From Cellulomonas sp. Leaf334 (lineage in GTDB: Bacteria; Actinomycetota; Actinomycetes; Actinomycetales; Cellulomonadaceae): a DNA stretch of 64,000 bases. The position numbers and the translations under genes were made by a program. Positions 41,681 to 50,548 of this stretch are shown piece after piece. The notes under the pieces are model-generated. The model was not told the origin of the DNA and did no database searches. It was given only the letters and a program-made list of their open reading frames with translations. The DNA is taken from positions 1,718,812-1,782,811 of the forward strand of contig NZ_LMOO01000001.1 in NCBI RefSeq assembly GCF_001424195.1. Reading direction: 5' to 3'. Positions within the stretch are counted from its first letter, which is position 1, and the number at the start of each line of letters is the position of its first letter.

Positions 41681-43687
41681 TCAGGCATGCAGGCCGGCTG
41701 GTGTGGGGTCTTCGCGCCATAGTCGGGCGGTCAGCTGGTCGACGAGCTGGTCGAGGGCGGGCTCGTCGCCGCCGCTCCACTGGTCGATGATGCGGCGGAG
41801 CTCGACGCGCTCGTGCTCCCGGACCTGGTCCGCGACCGCGTGGCCGGCGTCGGTCGGGCGCACGGTCCCGGTGTCGATGGTGACCAGGTCCCGGTCGCGC
41901 AGCGCCTCGGCCGCTGCGACCACGCGGTCGCGCTCGACGCCGGACCTCTCGGTCATCGCGTCGATCGTGCGTGAGCCCTCGGCGGTCACGCGGGCGAGCA
42001 TCCAGCACTGCCCCGGGGTGAGGCCGATGTCGAGGTCGCGGGTGAGGATCGTGTACGCGCGCAGCGGGTCCTGGTGGCCGACCTCGCGCCACAGCAGCAG
42101 CCGGAGCTCCTCGAACGACGTCCGGCTGGACGGGAGCGCGAAGACCTCGCCCTGCTCGGGGCGGCTGGCGGCGGTGCGCAGGGTGACCTCGGGGATGAGC
42201 CAGGCCAGCACGAACGCGAGCGCGCCTACCGGGACGGCGTACAGGAAGATCGTGTGGATGGCGTCGGAGTAGCCGTCGAGGAACCAGTTCTGCACGTCGG
42301 GCGGGCACGACGCCAGCGCCGCGGACGTCGCACTGAGCGCAGGACCCGCGCACTCGCCGACGGCGCCGGCCGGTGGTGCCGCGGCCAGGTTGGACGTGAG
42401 GTTGGCGTTGAAGACCGTGCCGAACACGGCGACCCCGACGCAGCTGCCGATGGTCCGGAAGAACGTCGCGCCGCTCGTACCGACCCCCAGGTCGCGGTAC
42501 TCGACGGCGTTCTGCACGGCGAGCACGAGCACCTGCATGACCATGCCGAGCCCGGCGCCGAGCACGAACATGGACAGGCCGGACTGCACCGACGTGGTCT
42601 CCCGTCCCATGAGGGAGAGCAGGTAGAGGCCGACGGTGAAGATGGCGGAGCCGAGGATCGGGAAGACCTTGTACCGGCCGGTGCGGCTGATGATCTGGCC
42701 GCTGGCGATCGACGTGATGAGCAGCCCGACCATCATCGGGATCATCTGCAGCCCGGAGCCCGTGGGTGTCGCGCCCTGCACCTGCTGGAGGTAGAGCGGG
42801 AGGTAGGTGATGGAGCCGAACATCGCGAAGCCGACGACGAACCCGACGACCGCGGTGGTGGAGAACACCCTGTTGGTGAAGAGCCGCAGCGGCATGACCG
42901 GCTCGGGGACGCGCGCCTCGACGAACCCGAACGCGACCACGGCCACGACGGCGAGCACCGACAGCCCGATGACCTGGACCGAGCCCCAGTCCCAGCTGGT
43001 CCCGCCCAGGCTGGTGACGAGCACGATGCAGGTGGCGACGGTGGCCAGCAGCGTGATTCCCCAGACGTCGATCTTCGGTGACGTCCGAGCCTTCGTCACC
43101 GGGAGGACCGCCGCCACCACGACCAGGGCGAGCGCGCCGATCGGGAGGTTCACGTAGAAGACCCAGCGCCAGGACAGGTGGTCGACGAAGAAGCCGCCGA
43201 GCAACGGCCCAGCCACGCTGGACAGCCCGAAGACCGCGCCGAACGCGCCCTGGTACCGGCCGCGGTCCCGGGGCGGGACCACGTCGCCGATGATCGCCTG
43301 CGCCAGGACCATCAGCCCGCCGCCGCCTACCCCCTGGACCGCACGCCAGGCGATGAGCTGCCCCATCGTCTGCGACGTGCCGGCGAGCGCGGAGCCGACG
43401 AGGAAGATGACGATGCAGGTGATGAAGAGGATCTTGCGGCCGTAGAGGTCGCCGAGCTTGCCCCACAGCGGCGTCGTGGCCGTGGACGCGAGCATGTACG
43501 CGGTGACCACCCAGGACAGGTGCTCGGCGCCGCCCAGGTCCCGGACGATGGTCGGCAGGGCGGTCGCGACGATCGTCTGGTCGAGCGCGGCCAGGAGCAT
43601 CGCGAGCATCAGCCCGCCGAAGATCGCCCAGATCGCACGCTTCGACAGGTCCTGCTCGACCGGTGGTGCCCCCTGCTGCGCGGCCAT
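41681..43687 (-). CDS. DHA2 (EmrB/QacA-type) drug exporter with C-terminal MarR-like domain
   Basis: A 668-residue protein. Residues 1-510 form a 14-helix DHA2 exporter with the family motifs LDQTIVATALPTIVRDLGG and WGKLGDLYGRK. Residues about 520-668 form a soluble winged-helix-like domain similar to MarR regulators (GLTPGQCWMLARVTAEGS; LRDRDLVTIDTGTVRPTDAG). Proton-driven export of drugs or dyes is expected. The fused domain could sense the ligand on the cytoplasmic side or control its own gene. The ATG at 43687 is preceded by GAGGGGGG; a GTG at 43705 is an alternative. Confidence 0.85.
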   Translation of the reverse strand: MAAQQGAPPVEQDLSKRAIWAIFGGLMLAMLLAALDQTIVATALPTIVRDLGGAEHLSWVVTAYMLASTATTPLWGKLGDLYGRKILFITCIVIFLVGSALAGTSQTMGQLIAWRAVQGVGGGGLMVLAQAIIGDVVPPRDRGRYQGAFGAVFGLSSVAGPLLGGFFVDHLSWRWVFYVNLPIGALALVVVAAVLPVTKARTSPKIDVWGITLLATVATCIVLVTSLGGTSWDWGSVQVIGLSVLAVVAVVAFGFVEARVPEPVMPLRLFTNRVFSTTAVVGFVVGFAMFGSITYLPLYLQQVQGATPTGSGLQMIPMMVGLLITSIASGQIISRTGRYKVFPILGSAIFTVGLYLLSLMGRETTSVQSGLSMFVLGAGLGMVMQVLVLAVQNAVEYRDLGVGTSGATFFRTIGSCVGVAVFGTVFNANLTSNLAAAPPAGAVGECAGPALSATSAALASCPPDVQNWFLDGYSDAIHTIFLYAVPVGALAFVLAWLIPEVTLRTAASRPEQGEVFALPSSRTSFEELRLLLWREVGHQDPLRAYTILTRDLDIGLTPGQCWMLARVTAEGSRTIDAMTERSGVERDRVVAAAEALRDRDLVTIDTGTVRPTDAGHAVADQVREHERVELRRIIDQWSGGDEPALDQLVDQLTARLWREDPTPAGLHA

Positions 43688-43763
43688 GAGCCCCCCTCGC
43701 CCCACTCGGCATCGTCGACCCGTTGCCCGAGGCGCGCAAGATGAGGCGACCGCGTCGGGTTGG

Positions 43764-44168
43764 TTACGACAGCGGCAGGAGGCCGCGCTGCCCGAACACC
43801 TTCTTTGCGACGAACGTGGCGTTCAGTGCGCGAGGGAATCCGCAGTAGACCGCCGAGTGCAGCAGCGCCTCGATGATCTGCTCCGGCGTGAGGCCAACGT
43901 TCAGGGCCGCGTTGACGTGAACCTCCAGCTGCGGCTCGCAACCGCCGAGGGCGGTCAGCATCCCCAGCGTGACGAGCTGCCGATCGCGCGGCTCGAGGCC
44001 GGGGCGGGCGTAGATCTCGCCGAAACCCCAGGCAACCACCTGGTGTCCGAGTTCCGGGGCTACGTCCTGCAGGGCGTCGATCACGTTGGCGCCAGCGGTA
44101 CCGTCTACGGCGTCCAGGACCTCGCGCCCGCGGTCGTACCGCTCGTCACGGGTCAAGGCTTCGGTCAT
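43764..44168 (-). CDS. carboxymuconolactone decarboxylase / AhpD-like protein
   Basis: A 134-residue all-helical protein of the CMD family (RDRQLVTLGMLTALGGCEPQ; HVNAALNVGLTPEQIIEALL). It has only one Cys near the usual CxxC position, so AhpD-type peroxidase-reductase activity is unlikely. It may act as a gamma-carboxymuconolactone decarboxylase or a stress protein. The ATG at 44168 has AAGGAG upstream. No protocatechuate pathway genes are nearby. The 201-base gap on its 5' side has no gene. Confidence 0.8.
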   Translation of the reverse strand: MTEALTRDERYDRGREVLDAVDGTAGANVIDALQDVAPELGHQVVAWGFGEIYARPGLEPRDRQLVTLGMLTALGGCEPQLEVHVNAALNVGLTPEQIIEALLHSAVYCGFPRALNATFVAKKVFGQRGLLPLS

Positions 44169-44369
44169 CGGAATCGCTCCTTCAGTTGATGCACGTGCTA
44201 CCAGGCGTGTGTGACGACAGGTTTCACCTGCGGTGGTGGCGGTCCATCGAGACCAGACCGTCCGGCAGGCTGCGTCACGGCTCGCACGCGGTCGCTTGTC
44301 ACCGAGGCTAGGAACTAGAGCGCACTCGAAGTCAAACTCCATCTCGCGGGTCGGCGCGGCTCGAGATCC

Positions 44370-45197
44370 TCAGAGTCGTTGCGAGACAAAGCTCACGACG
44401 TGCCTGGTGAGCTGCACGCGGTGGTCGGAGAGGGAATGGTCGGTGGCGAACAAGGCGTGCTGAAGTCGGATGTGCCCCTGGCTGAACGCCTCGACGAGGG
44501 GCAGATGATGAATCCCTGCGCGCGTGACGGGATCACAGCTCGTGCCGATGAGGAGTACATCCCGGTCGGCGAGATCGGCGGCCAGCGCTCGAAGGGACCA
44601 GGTCTGTCCCGCGGCTTGCATCTCCCGGGCGAGGGTGGCTCCGTCGGTGCCGGTGAGCACCGGGGTCTCAAGCTCGAAGGCCTCTACATAGTCGTGATGC
44701 AGGGCGGGGTCGGCAGCGATCGCCGCTGCGACCGCGCCGAAGTCGAAGCCTGCGATCGACGCGGTCACGCGTACGGCGGGTTCCTGGGCGGCGGCCATGA
44801 GCGCGAGGAAGCCCCCCAGGCTGTGTCCGACGACAGCCACCCTCGTGGAGTCCAGCCCCGGCGACGTCTCGAGCTCGCCGCTCAGTAGCTGGGCCAGCAC
44901 CTCCCGAGTGTCTGCCAGCGCGTTGGCCCATGACCACGTGCCGGGCATGCCCCAGCAACCGCGGTAGTGGAACACGAGCGTGGCAACTCCGGCCCGGCGC
45001 AGCGCCTGCGCGATGTCGAAGTTTCGCTCCCACCCCGGAAAGCCGTGCAAGAGCAGTGTGACGGGGTGCGGGCCGTCTCCGGGCGGGAGGTGGAGCACTC
45101 CATGAAGTGATTCGCCGGCGCTCGTGAGCACGACATGCTGCGTGGAGGCTGGTGTCCCGCCCGTCGGAGGGGGGTCGTTGCTGAGGTAGTCCGGCAT
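44370..45197 (-). CDS. alpha/beta hydrolase (esterase/peptidase type)
   Basis: A 275-residue hydrolase with oxyanion segment LLLHGFPGWERN and nucleophile elbow VVGHSLGGF (Ser126). The C-terminal His is probably in ATDHSLSDH. Dienelactone hydrolase or acyl-peptidase type; the substrate is unknown. ATG 45197 with GGAGCAGGA upstream. A TetR-type palindrome lies 16 bases upstream of its start, placing it under the adjacent TetR regulator. Confidence 0.82.
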   Translation of the reverse strand: MPDYLSNDPPPTGGTPASTQHVVLTSAGESLHGVLHLPPGDGPHPVTLLLHGFPGWERNFDIAQALRRAGVATLVFHYRGCWGMPGTWSWANALADTREVLAQLLSGELETSPGLDSTRVAVVGHSLGGFLALMAAAQEPAVRVTASIAGFDFGAVAAAIAADPALHHDYVEAFELETPVLTGTDGATLAREMQAAGQTWSLRALAADLADRDVLLIGTSCDPVTRAGIHHLPLVEAFSQGHIRLQHALFATDHSLSDHRVQLTRHVVSFVSQRL

Positions 45198-45212
45198 TCC
45201 TGCTCCCTAGAT

Positions 45213-45228
45213 GGTACCGATCGGTATC
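45213..45228. promoter_or_regulatory. TetR-type operator upstream of the hydrolase
   Basis: GGTACCGATCGGTATC contains the perfect 12-base palindrome TACCGATCGGTA (45215-45226). A partial TACCGGTCTGT half-match occurs between the TetR and MFS genes near 45911, so one regulator may control both. Confidence 0.6.
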
Positions 45229-45272
45229 ATCAAATCATGTGGAGCAGCAGTTCGGGAGCACAACGACGGTCG

Positions 45273-45881
45273 TCAGGAGTTAATCCCGAGGGCGTCGTCG
45301 AGCATCGCCGCAGCGGCGGCGCGCGCGTCGGCGCCCGCTGTCGAGCGATCGCCTTCGAGGAAAGCGACGGTAGTGGCGCCCTCGATCAGAAGGAGCAGCT
45401 GGCGCGACAGGCGGTTCGCCCGGTCCGCCTTCACACCTGCCTCGATGGCGCGACTGCGCAGGAGCTCGCGATAGCGCTGCAGGTGCAGCCGCCCGATCTC
45501 GCCGAGCTCGAGCTCACCGTCGCCGCGCGCGTCGGTCACGGCGTTCACGATCGTGCAGCCGCGGTAGCCAGGCTGCGCGTACCACTCCATGAGGAGGTCG
45601 AACACGGACAGGACGCGGTCAGCGCCGCCCGGCGCATCCGCGGTCTCGCGACGCAGCCAGTCATGGATCCGCTCGGACCGCTGGCCGACCACGCTGGCAG
45701 CCAGGTCGTGCTTGGACGAGAAGTAGCGATACAGGCTCAACTTCGAAGCGCCCGCCTCGGCCGCGATCTCATTGACCCCCACCGCGTGGATCGAGTGCCC
45801 AGCGAACAGGCGGTCTGCTGTGTCGAGTAGCCGCTGTCGCGTTTCGGCCGGGTCGATCCGTGCCCCTTTGGCCACGGGCAT
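45273..45881 (-). CDS. TetR-family transcriptional regulator
   Basis: A 202-residue regulator. The N-terminal HTH is LFAGHSIHAVGVNEIAAEAG then ASKLSLYRYFSSK. The ligand domain holds HLQRYRELLRSRAIEAGV. ATG 45881 with AGGAGG upstream; a longer open frame upstream is not TetR-like. It lies between the hydrolase (same strand, downstream) and a divergent MFS exporter, a standard repressor-exporter arrangement. Likely ligand: a compound exported by the MFS protein or hydrolysed by the esterase. Confidence 0.88.
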   Translation of the reverse strand: MPVAKGARIDPAETRQRLLDTADRLFAGHSIHAVGVNEIAAEAGASKLSLYRYFSSKHDLAASVVGQRSERIHDWLRRETADAPGGADRVLSVFDLLMEWYAQPGYRGCTIVNAVTDARGDGELELGEIGRLHLQRYRELLRSRAIEAGVKADRANRLSRQLLLLIEGATTVAFLEGDRSTAGADARAAAAAMLDDALGINS

Positions 45882-45905
45882 GGTGTCCTCCTGGGCTGCT
45901 CCGAC

Positions 45906-47072
45906 GTGAGTACCGGTCTGTCTCATCATCGCAGCGTCGTGGCACCTGGCCCCGCGCCCACAGCGAAGCTGTGGTTCGTCGTCTTCCTTGCGTACCTGGC
46001 GTTGGGCGGCACCGTGCAGCTTCTGCCGGCCTCGCTCGGATCTCGTTTCGGCTCCAGCACGGCGTTCATCGGCCTCGCCGTGGGGATCGCCTTCGGGGCT
46101 ACCGCGCTGTGCCGACCGATCGCCGGATGGGCGAGCGACGCCGGCGCGGGTAAGCAGGTGGTTGTCCTCGGTGCCGTGCTGACATCCGCTGGCGCCATCG
46201 GCCAGGCGCTGGCAGTCGCGGAGTGGCAGGTGCTGGCCGCGAGGATCGTGATGGGCGCGGGCGAGGCCGCGGTGTTCTCCGGTGCCTTGCCGTGGGTGCT
46301 CCATCGTGCGCCGAAAGAACGGCGCGGCAGCATCTCGGGAATCTTCGGCATGTCGATGTGGTCGGGTCTCGCTGCAGGACCGCTGATCGTGGGGTTGGCG
46401 CTGCACGCCGGGGAGCGGCTCGCTTGGGTCAGCGTCGCATTCCTCGGTCTCGCGAGTGCGGGGGTCGCGATCGCCACTCCCCGGGCGGGTGCGATCGACC
46501 TTCCACACCTTCGGATGCGATCCCTGTGGCCGCGCCGCGTCGGCGCCCCTGCCGTGCTGTTCGGCCTTGCCGCCTATGGCTACGGCACGATCTCAGCGGT
46601 GTTGGTGCTGTACCTCTCGGAGCGCGTCGGCGGGGCTCACCTCGGTCTGACCGTCTTCGCTGCTGCGTTCCTCGTCGCGCGGGCCGCAGGAAGCCGGGCC
46701 GTTGATCGCTATGGTGCCCACGCGGTTGCGGTCGGGACCCTTGTCGTGGAGGCCGCCGGCTTCGCAGTCCTGATCACGGCCAGCGGCGTGGTCGGAGCGC
46801 TGACCGGTGTCGCGCTCGTGGGCGCGGGCTGCAGCCTCGCCTTTCCGGCGACGGTCGGCATCACGCTCGCCCGAGCCGGCGATCGCTCGCCGGGTGTGGC
46901 GGTTGCGGCCGTCACCTCGTTCTGGGACGCCGGAGTGCTCGCCGCGGGGGTTGCTGGAGGACTGCTGGTGGTGCTGGTCGACTACGAGGCCGCGTTCGTC
47001 GCAGCGTTGCTCGCATCCTTGCTCGCCTTGGTAGCTGCGATCGTGCTCCGGCGAGCGAGGAGCGAAGGCTGA
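45906..47072 (+). CDS. MFS transporter under TetR control
   Basis: A protein of up to 388 residues with 12 helices (WFVVFLAYLALGGTVQLLPA; GATALCRPIAGWASDAGAGK has the MFS loop motif). GTG 45906 leaves only 24 bases to the divergent TetR start; GTG 45939 (377 residues, VAPGPAPTAKLW) gives more room for control signals and is a real alternative. Drug or metabolite efflux is the general family role. A stem-loop terminator lies at 47230. Confidence 0.8.
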   Translation: MSTGLSHHRSVVAPGPAPTAKLWFVVFLAYLALGGTVQLLPASLGSRFGSSTAFIGLAVGIAFGATALCRPIAGWASDAGAGKQVVVLGAVLTSAGAIGQALAVAEWQVLAARIVMGAGEAAVFSGALPWVLHRAPKERRGSISGIFGMSMWSGLAAGPLIVGLALHAGERLAWVSVAFLGLASAGVAIATPRAGAIDLPHLRMRSLWPRRVGAPAVLFGLAAYGYGTISAVLVLYLSERVGGAHLGLTVFAAAFLVARAAGSRAVDRYGAHAVAVGTLVVEAAGFAVLITASGVVGALTGVALVGAGCSLAFPATVGITLARAGDRSPGVAVAAVTSFWDAGVLAAGVAGGLLVVLVDYEAAFVAALLASLLALVAAIVLRRARSEG

Positions 47073-47229
47073 GTTGGCGGTGGTCGATCGGCGCGGCGGG
47101 TGCGTCCCGGTTCCGAGCACCGCGACGACTACGCCGGCGCCCTGGTGGCTCAGGACGACCGTGCCCGACACGAGCGCACGTGAAGTCCGGAGCGCCGTGA
47201 CCGTGGGTCAAGTCCTTCCTTCTCACGTA

Positions 47230-47262
47230 GCCGCCCCGATCGGACCGGCCGATCGGGGCGGC
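47230..47262 (+). terminator. terminator downstream of the MFS gene
   Basis: A perfect 14-base stem (GCCGCCCCGATCGG with CCGATCGGGGCGGC) and a five-base loop. Otherwise the 267 bases at 47073-47339 hold nothing convincing. Confidence 0.75.
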
Positions 47263-47339
47263 AGAACGTGCTGAATCGTTGACCAGGTCAGCAGACTCCC
47301 GCTGCCCCGGCAGAGGCTAGGTCGAGCAACAGCCGCCCC

Positions 47340-48023
47340 CTACGCGGACGCGACTGCGGCGGCAGGAGCTCGCGGTGCGTCGATGCGGCTGCGGCTGCCG
47401 TAGAGCCGGGCGGCCAGCGCGGTCGTCCACGTCAGTGCAATGAGGCCGGTCACGGCGAGCTGGATGCTCGCATAGTCGGGCGAGCTGGGTAGCACCAGGA
47501 GGATCGTCGTGATGCCGCTCAGGACGGCGCGCAGAGGGGCGTGAGCGCGGATGGCATGCACCGTGGCAGCGCCGGTCGCGACGGCGAGCCCGAAGAAGGC
47601 CATGACAGCGGCTGCGATATGCACCGTGCCATGCCACGACATGGGCCCGATGCCATCCGGTGCGCCTGCCGGAAACCCCTTCGCCGGATCGGTGGGGAAC
47701 AGCCCGGCGACGACGAAGCCGAGACCGAACACGAGCAGGCCGCTCGCGATGGTCCGGCGGCCGGCGACGCGGCTGCCGGAGTGGAGTACCGCGAGGCCGA
47801 GTGCCGCCACACCCAGCCCGGTGGCGACGAACGTGAGCATCTGGACCCAGCCCAGGTCGCCCGTGGACAGCTGGCTGAGGGCGTGCCGGCGTAGGTCGAA
47901 CCCGTCACGGAGGACGCCTTGGAGGATCGCTGAGGCGAAGAACAGGGGCCCGGCGACCATCCCCGCGATGAGTAGCCGGCGGTCGTTCGAGCGTGCTGTG
48001 GTGCGTTCGGCCGTGCCGGTCAT
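47340..48023 (-). CDS. DUF998 membrane protein
   Basis: A 227-residue protein with six helices and the DUF998 pattern (LLIAGMVAGPLFFASAILQG; LRRHALSQLSTGDLGWVQML; LFPTDPAKGFPAG). The family function is unknown. ATG 48023. It stands alone between a terminator and a DUF4287 gene on the same strand. Confidence 0.85.
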   Translation of the reverse strand: MTGTAERTTARSNDRRLLIAGMVAGPLFFASAILQGVLRDGFDLRRHALSQLSTGDLGWVQMLTFVATGLGVAALGLAVLHSGSRVAGRRTIASGLLVFGLGFVVAGLFPTDPAKGFPAGAPDGIGPMSWHGTVHIAAAVMAFFGLAVATGAATVHAIRAHAPLRAVLSGITTILLVLPSSPDYASIQLAVTGLIALTWTTALAARLYGSRSRIDAPRAPAAAVASA

Positions 48024-48126
48024 GGCTGAGGTCTTCCGTTCTGTCGCAGAGTGATGGGGATGGGAGGGGCGGTGACGCGGCTCGGCTGGTTGCCTGATGT
48101 GGCAGTCCCACCCGAGGCGAGTGCAG

Positions 48127-48444
48127 CTAGGCGCCAGGCGTGTCTCCGTCGAGCTGCTGGTCCCGTGCGGCCTTTCCGTCGAGCCAGAGAGTCTCGGACT
48201 CGTCGCGGTGCCCGCCGTCGGTGCCGACGTGCTTGCTGCTGATCGTCGGGCCCTTCTTGATGACGTGGACGAGTGCCATCGCGTGCCCGCGGCCGAGGCC
48301 GTAGTCGGTGGCGAGCCACTGGACGATCTCGCCAGCCTTGACCGACGGGCCGTCGAACCCGCGGTTCTTGGCCTCCTCGACGAGCTGGCGGGGCGTCTTT
48401 CCGGTCTTGACCTCGATGGTGTCGAGGTACGCCTGGAACGACAT
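48127..48444 (-). CDS. DUF4287 domain protein
   Basis: A 105-residue soluble protein with the DUF4287 core (FQAYLDTIEVKTGKTPRQLV; IVQWLATDYGLGRGHAMALV). Function unknown; family members often sit beside SRPBCC or glyoxalase-like genes. ATG 48444 with AAAGGA upstream; a longer in-frame start adds an unrelated leader. The C-terminal tail is extended and charged. Confidence 0.8.
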   Translation of the reverse strand: MSFQAYLDTIEVKTGKTPRQLVEEAKNRGFDGPSVKAGEIVQWLATDYGLGRGHAMALVHVIKKGPTISSKHVGTDGGHRDESETLWLDGKAARDQQLDGDTPGA

Positions 48445-48573
48445 GGCGGTGTTCCTTTCTGCGGGGTTGGCCGAGTGCTGGGCAGCGCTCGGTGAGTCCT
48501 CTCGGACGATGACGTCCAAGCAGGGATCCAGATGTGGTCCGCGGCCGTCAGCCGGTGCTCGAGACGGCCAGCC

Positions 48574-49125
48574 CTAGCCGTGCGAGGTGCCAGGGCGGTG
48601 GACGGTGAGCTGGACGCCGCGTTCGAGCGTGCGCGACTCGAGGAGCGTGAGGTCGACGCGGGGCCCGGCGTACGTGTCGAACAAGCGTCGTCCTGCGCCG
48701 AGGACGACCGGGTGGCTGAGGATGCGGAGCTCGTCGAGCAGGTCGGCTGCGATCAGGGACTCGACGAGCCGGATGCTGCCGGCGACCGTGATGCGACCTT
48801 CCCCGCTCTCCTTCAACGCGGCGATCTCGTCGAATCCGACCACCTTCGTGTTGTGCCAGGTCGGTGAGCCGAGCGTGCTCGAGACGACGATCTTCTGCAT
48901 CGAGTTGAGCTGGCGGGCGAGGGGCACGTCATCGCCGCGGTGGGGCCACGAGTCTGCGAACACCTCGTACGTGCGGCGGCCCAGCAGGAGGGCAGAGGCA
49001 CCGCCCTGCTCCCGCGCCACCTCGGCGAGCATCTCCCCCCCGACCCAGCCGAAGTGCCACGTCTCGGGAGACTCGACGACCAGATCGAGACTCGCAAACA
49101 GCTCGGCCGTGATGGTCCTGGTCAT
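48574..49125 (-). CDS. dihydrofolate reductase-family protein (RibD C-terminal type), copy A
   Basis: A 183-residue reductase-fold protein (ASALLLGRRTYEVFADSWPH; GRITVAGSIRLVESLIAADL), the YwjB/YyaP type related to the RibD reductase domain. NADPH-dependent reduction of an unknown substrate is inferred. Its ATG lies one base after the stop of the upstream hydrolase, so the two are coupled. A related gene lies at 52137-52718. Confidence 0.82.
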   Translation of the reverse strand: MTRTITAELFASLDLVVESPETWHFGWVGGEMLAEVAREQGGASALLLGRRTYEVFADSWPHRGDDVPLARQLNSMQKIVVSSTLGSPTWHNTKVVGFDEIAALKESGEGRITVAGSIRLVESLIAADLLDELRILSHPVVLGAGRRLFDTYAGPRVDLTLLESRTLERGVQLTVHRPGTSHG

Positions 49126-49126
49126 C

Positions 49127-49930
49127 TCAGGCGCTCACCGCGATCGACCGGAGGACGGGCGCGACGGCGTCGGCCGGAAGCTGGTGGTCCCCGCCGGGGA
49201 CGACGATCAGCCCTGCTCCGGGCACCATCTCCGCGAACGCCACTGCGCCGGAGCGGATCGACGGGAACGTCGTTTCGCCGACCAGAACCGTGACGGGGAC
49301 GGAGATCGGCGCGTACCGCTGGAGCGCGTCGGCCCTGCCACCCATGGTGTCGCCCATGATTCGTGCGTCGTAGCGCAGCGTGCCGGCGAACGGCTCGACG
49401 GCGGCCATGAACGGCGACGCCATCATCTGGTCGACCATCTCCGCAGGGAGTCCGACGGCTTCGAGCGAGAAGTACCGAAGGGCGCCGAGCCGGTCCCCGT
49501 CGGCTGCGAACGCGTCGAGCCGCGCAATGTAGTCCGCGGGGATCGGCGGACGGCGGTCGTCGACGATGAATGGCGGTTCGAAGGCGGCGACCGCTGCGAC
49601 CGGCACACCCGCGAGGGCAGCTTCGAGCGCGAGGACCGCACCGGAGGACTCGCCGAGCAGGATCGCGCTCCCGCCGAGGTGATCGACGAGTACGGCGATG
49701 TCCTCGATCTCGCGCTCGACGGCGTACGTCTCGGCGTCGGCGCTCTCGCCGCGACCGCGCCGGTCGTAGGTGAGTACACGCAGTCCGGTCGCGGCGAGCG
49801 CCTCGGCGCTTTGGGAGATGGCGCGGTACGCCGTCGCGCCGTGCACGAGGATCACCACGGGGGCATCCGCCGGCCCGAGATCGTCGAACGCGAGGAGAGT
49901 GCCGTCGGCGGTGTAGAGGAACTGGGTCAT
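49127..49930 (-). CDS. alpha/beta hydrolase
   Basis: A 267-residue hydrolase with VVILVHGATAYRAISQ (oxyanion region), LTYDRRGRGES and nucleophile elbow LLGESSGAVL (Ser95). The C-terminal VVPGGDHQLP holds the likely catalytic His. Substrate unknown. It forms a minus-strand operon with the upstream cupin gene and downstream reductase, probably controlled by the TetR gene at 50549. Confidence 0.85.
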   Translation of the reverse strand: MTQFLYTADGTLLAFDDLGPADAPVVILVHGATAYRAISQSAEALAATGLRVLTYDRRGRGESADAETYAVEREIEDIAVLVDHLGGSAILLGESSGAVLALEAALAGVPVAAVAAFEPPFIVDDRRPPIPADYIARLDAFAADGDRLGALRYFSLEAVGLPAEMVDQMMASPFMAAVEPFAGTLRYDARIMGDTMGGRADALQRYAPISVPVTVLVGETTFPSIRSGAVAFAEMVPGAGLIVVPGGDHQLPADAVAPVLRSIAVSA

Positions 49931-50018
49931 GAGAGAGATCCCTTCAACGAGGTGATGCGGTGACGTGATGTGCCTGTCACGACAGGGCTGTGCCCTTCTG
50001 CGGGGATGAGGGAGCGGG

Positions 50019-50414
50019 TCAGCGCGGCGGCGGAGATCCCTCCTGGACCATGACGTCCGATGCGTGGATGCAGATCATCCGCAGGGCGCCGCTGCCGGAG
50101 TTCACGAAGCTGTGCCACACCCCCGCCGGCACGACTGCGCAGTCGTCGGCCTCTGCGACGAGGTCGTGCCCGTCGATCGTGATGGTCGCCTGGCCCTCGA
50201 GAACGACCCACGTCTCGGTGTAGGGGTGGCGGTGCCGACCAGGGCCTTGGCCCGGCTCGTTGTCGATGAGGAAGAACGAGACGCCCGAACCGTGCGCCCG
50301 GCCCTCGAATCGAGCGGTCCGCGAGTCCGGCCGACGGAGGTCAGACACATGCACCACCTGCGGGACGGTCCCCCTCGTGTCCCGCAGCACTTCCAGTTCC
50401 GGTGAACCGTTCAT
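50019..50414 (-). CDS. cupin-domain protein
   Basis: A 131-residue single cupin with metal-binding motif GRHRHPYTETWVVLEGQATI and second motif VPAGVWHSFVNSG. Small cupins may be isomerases, dioxygenases or ligand sensors; the substrate is unknown. ATG 50414 with AAGGAG upstream. It is first in the operon facing the TetR gene, with a perfect palindrome 46 bases upstream of its start. Confidence 0.85.
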   Translation of the reverse strand: MNGSPELEVLRDTRGTVPQVVHVSDLRRPDSRTARFEGRAHGSGVSFFLIDNEPGQGPGRHRHPYTETWVVLEGQATITIDGHDLVAEADDCAVVPAGVWHSFVNSGSGALRMICIHASDVMVQEGSPPPR

Positions 50415-50459
50415 TCGGCAACTCCTTGAGTCCATCGCTTCCACAGCCAGGCTGTGACG

Positions 50460-50477
50460 ACACGATACGTATCGTGT
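50460..50477. promoter_or_regulatory. TetR operator, perfect 18-bp palindrome
   Basis: ACACGATACGTATCGTGT is a perfect palindrome between the cupin operon and the divergent tetR gene, placed to control the cupin promoter. Confidence 0.7.
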
Positions 50478-50516
50478 GGCAGACACTAAGACGGCTGCGC
50501 TCGAGGTGTCAACACG

Positions 50517-50548
50517 ACACGTTTCGTATCGTCAACTACACTGGTCCC
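50517..50548 (+). promoter_or_regulatory. second TetR operator and leaderless tetR promoter
   Basis: ACACGTTTCGTATCGT (50517-50532) matches the inverse of the perfect operator at 13 of 16 positions. It immediately precedes TACACT (50537-50542), a -10 six bases before the tetR GTG, implying a leaderless, autoregulated transcript. Confidence 0.6.

Noticed and set aside
47074..47274. 66-codon plus-strand frame after the MFS gene
   Set aside because: No ribosome site, atypical composition, and it runs through the terminator stem-loop.
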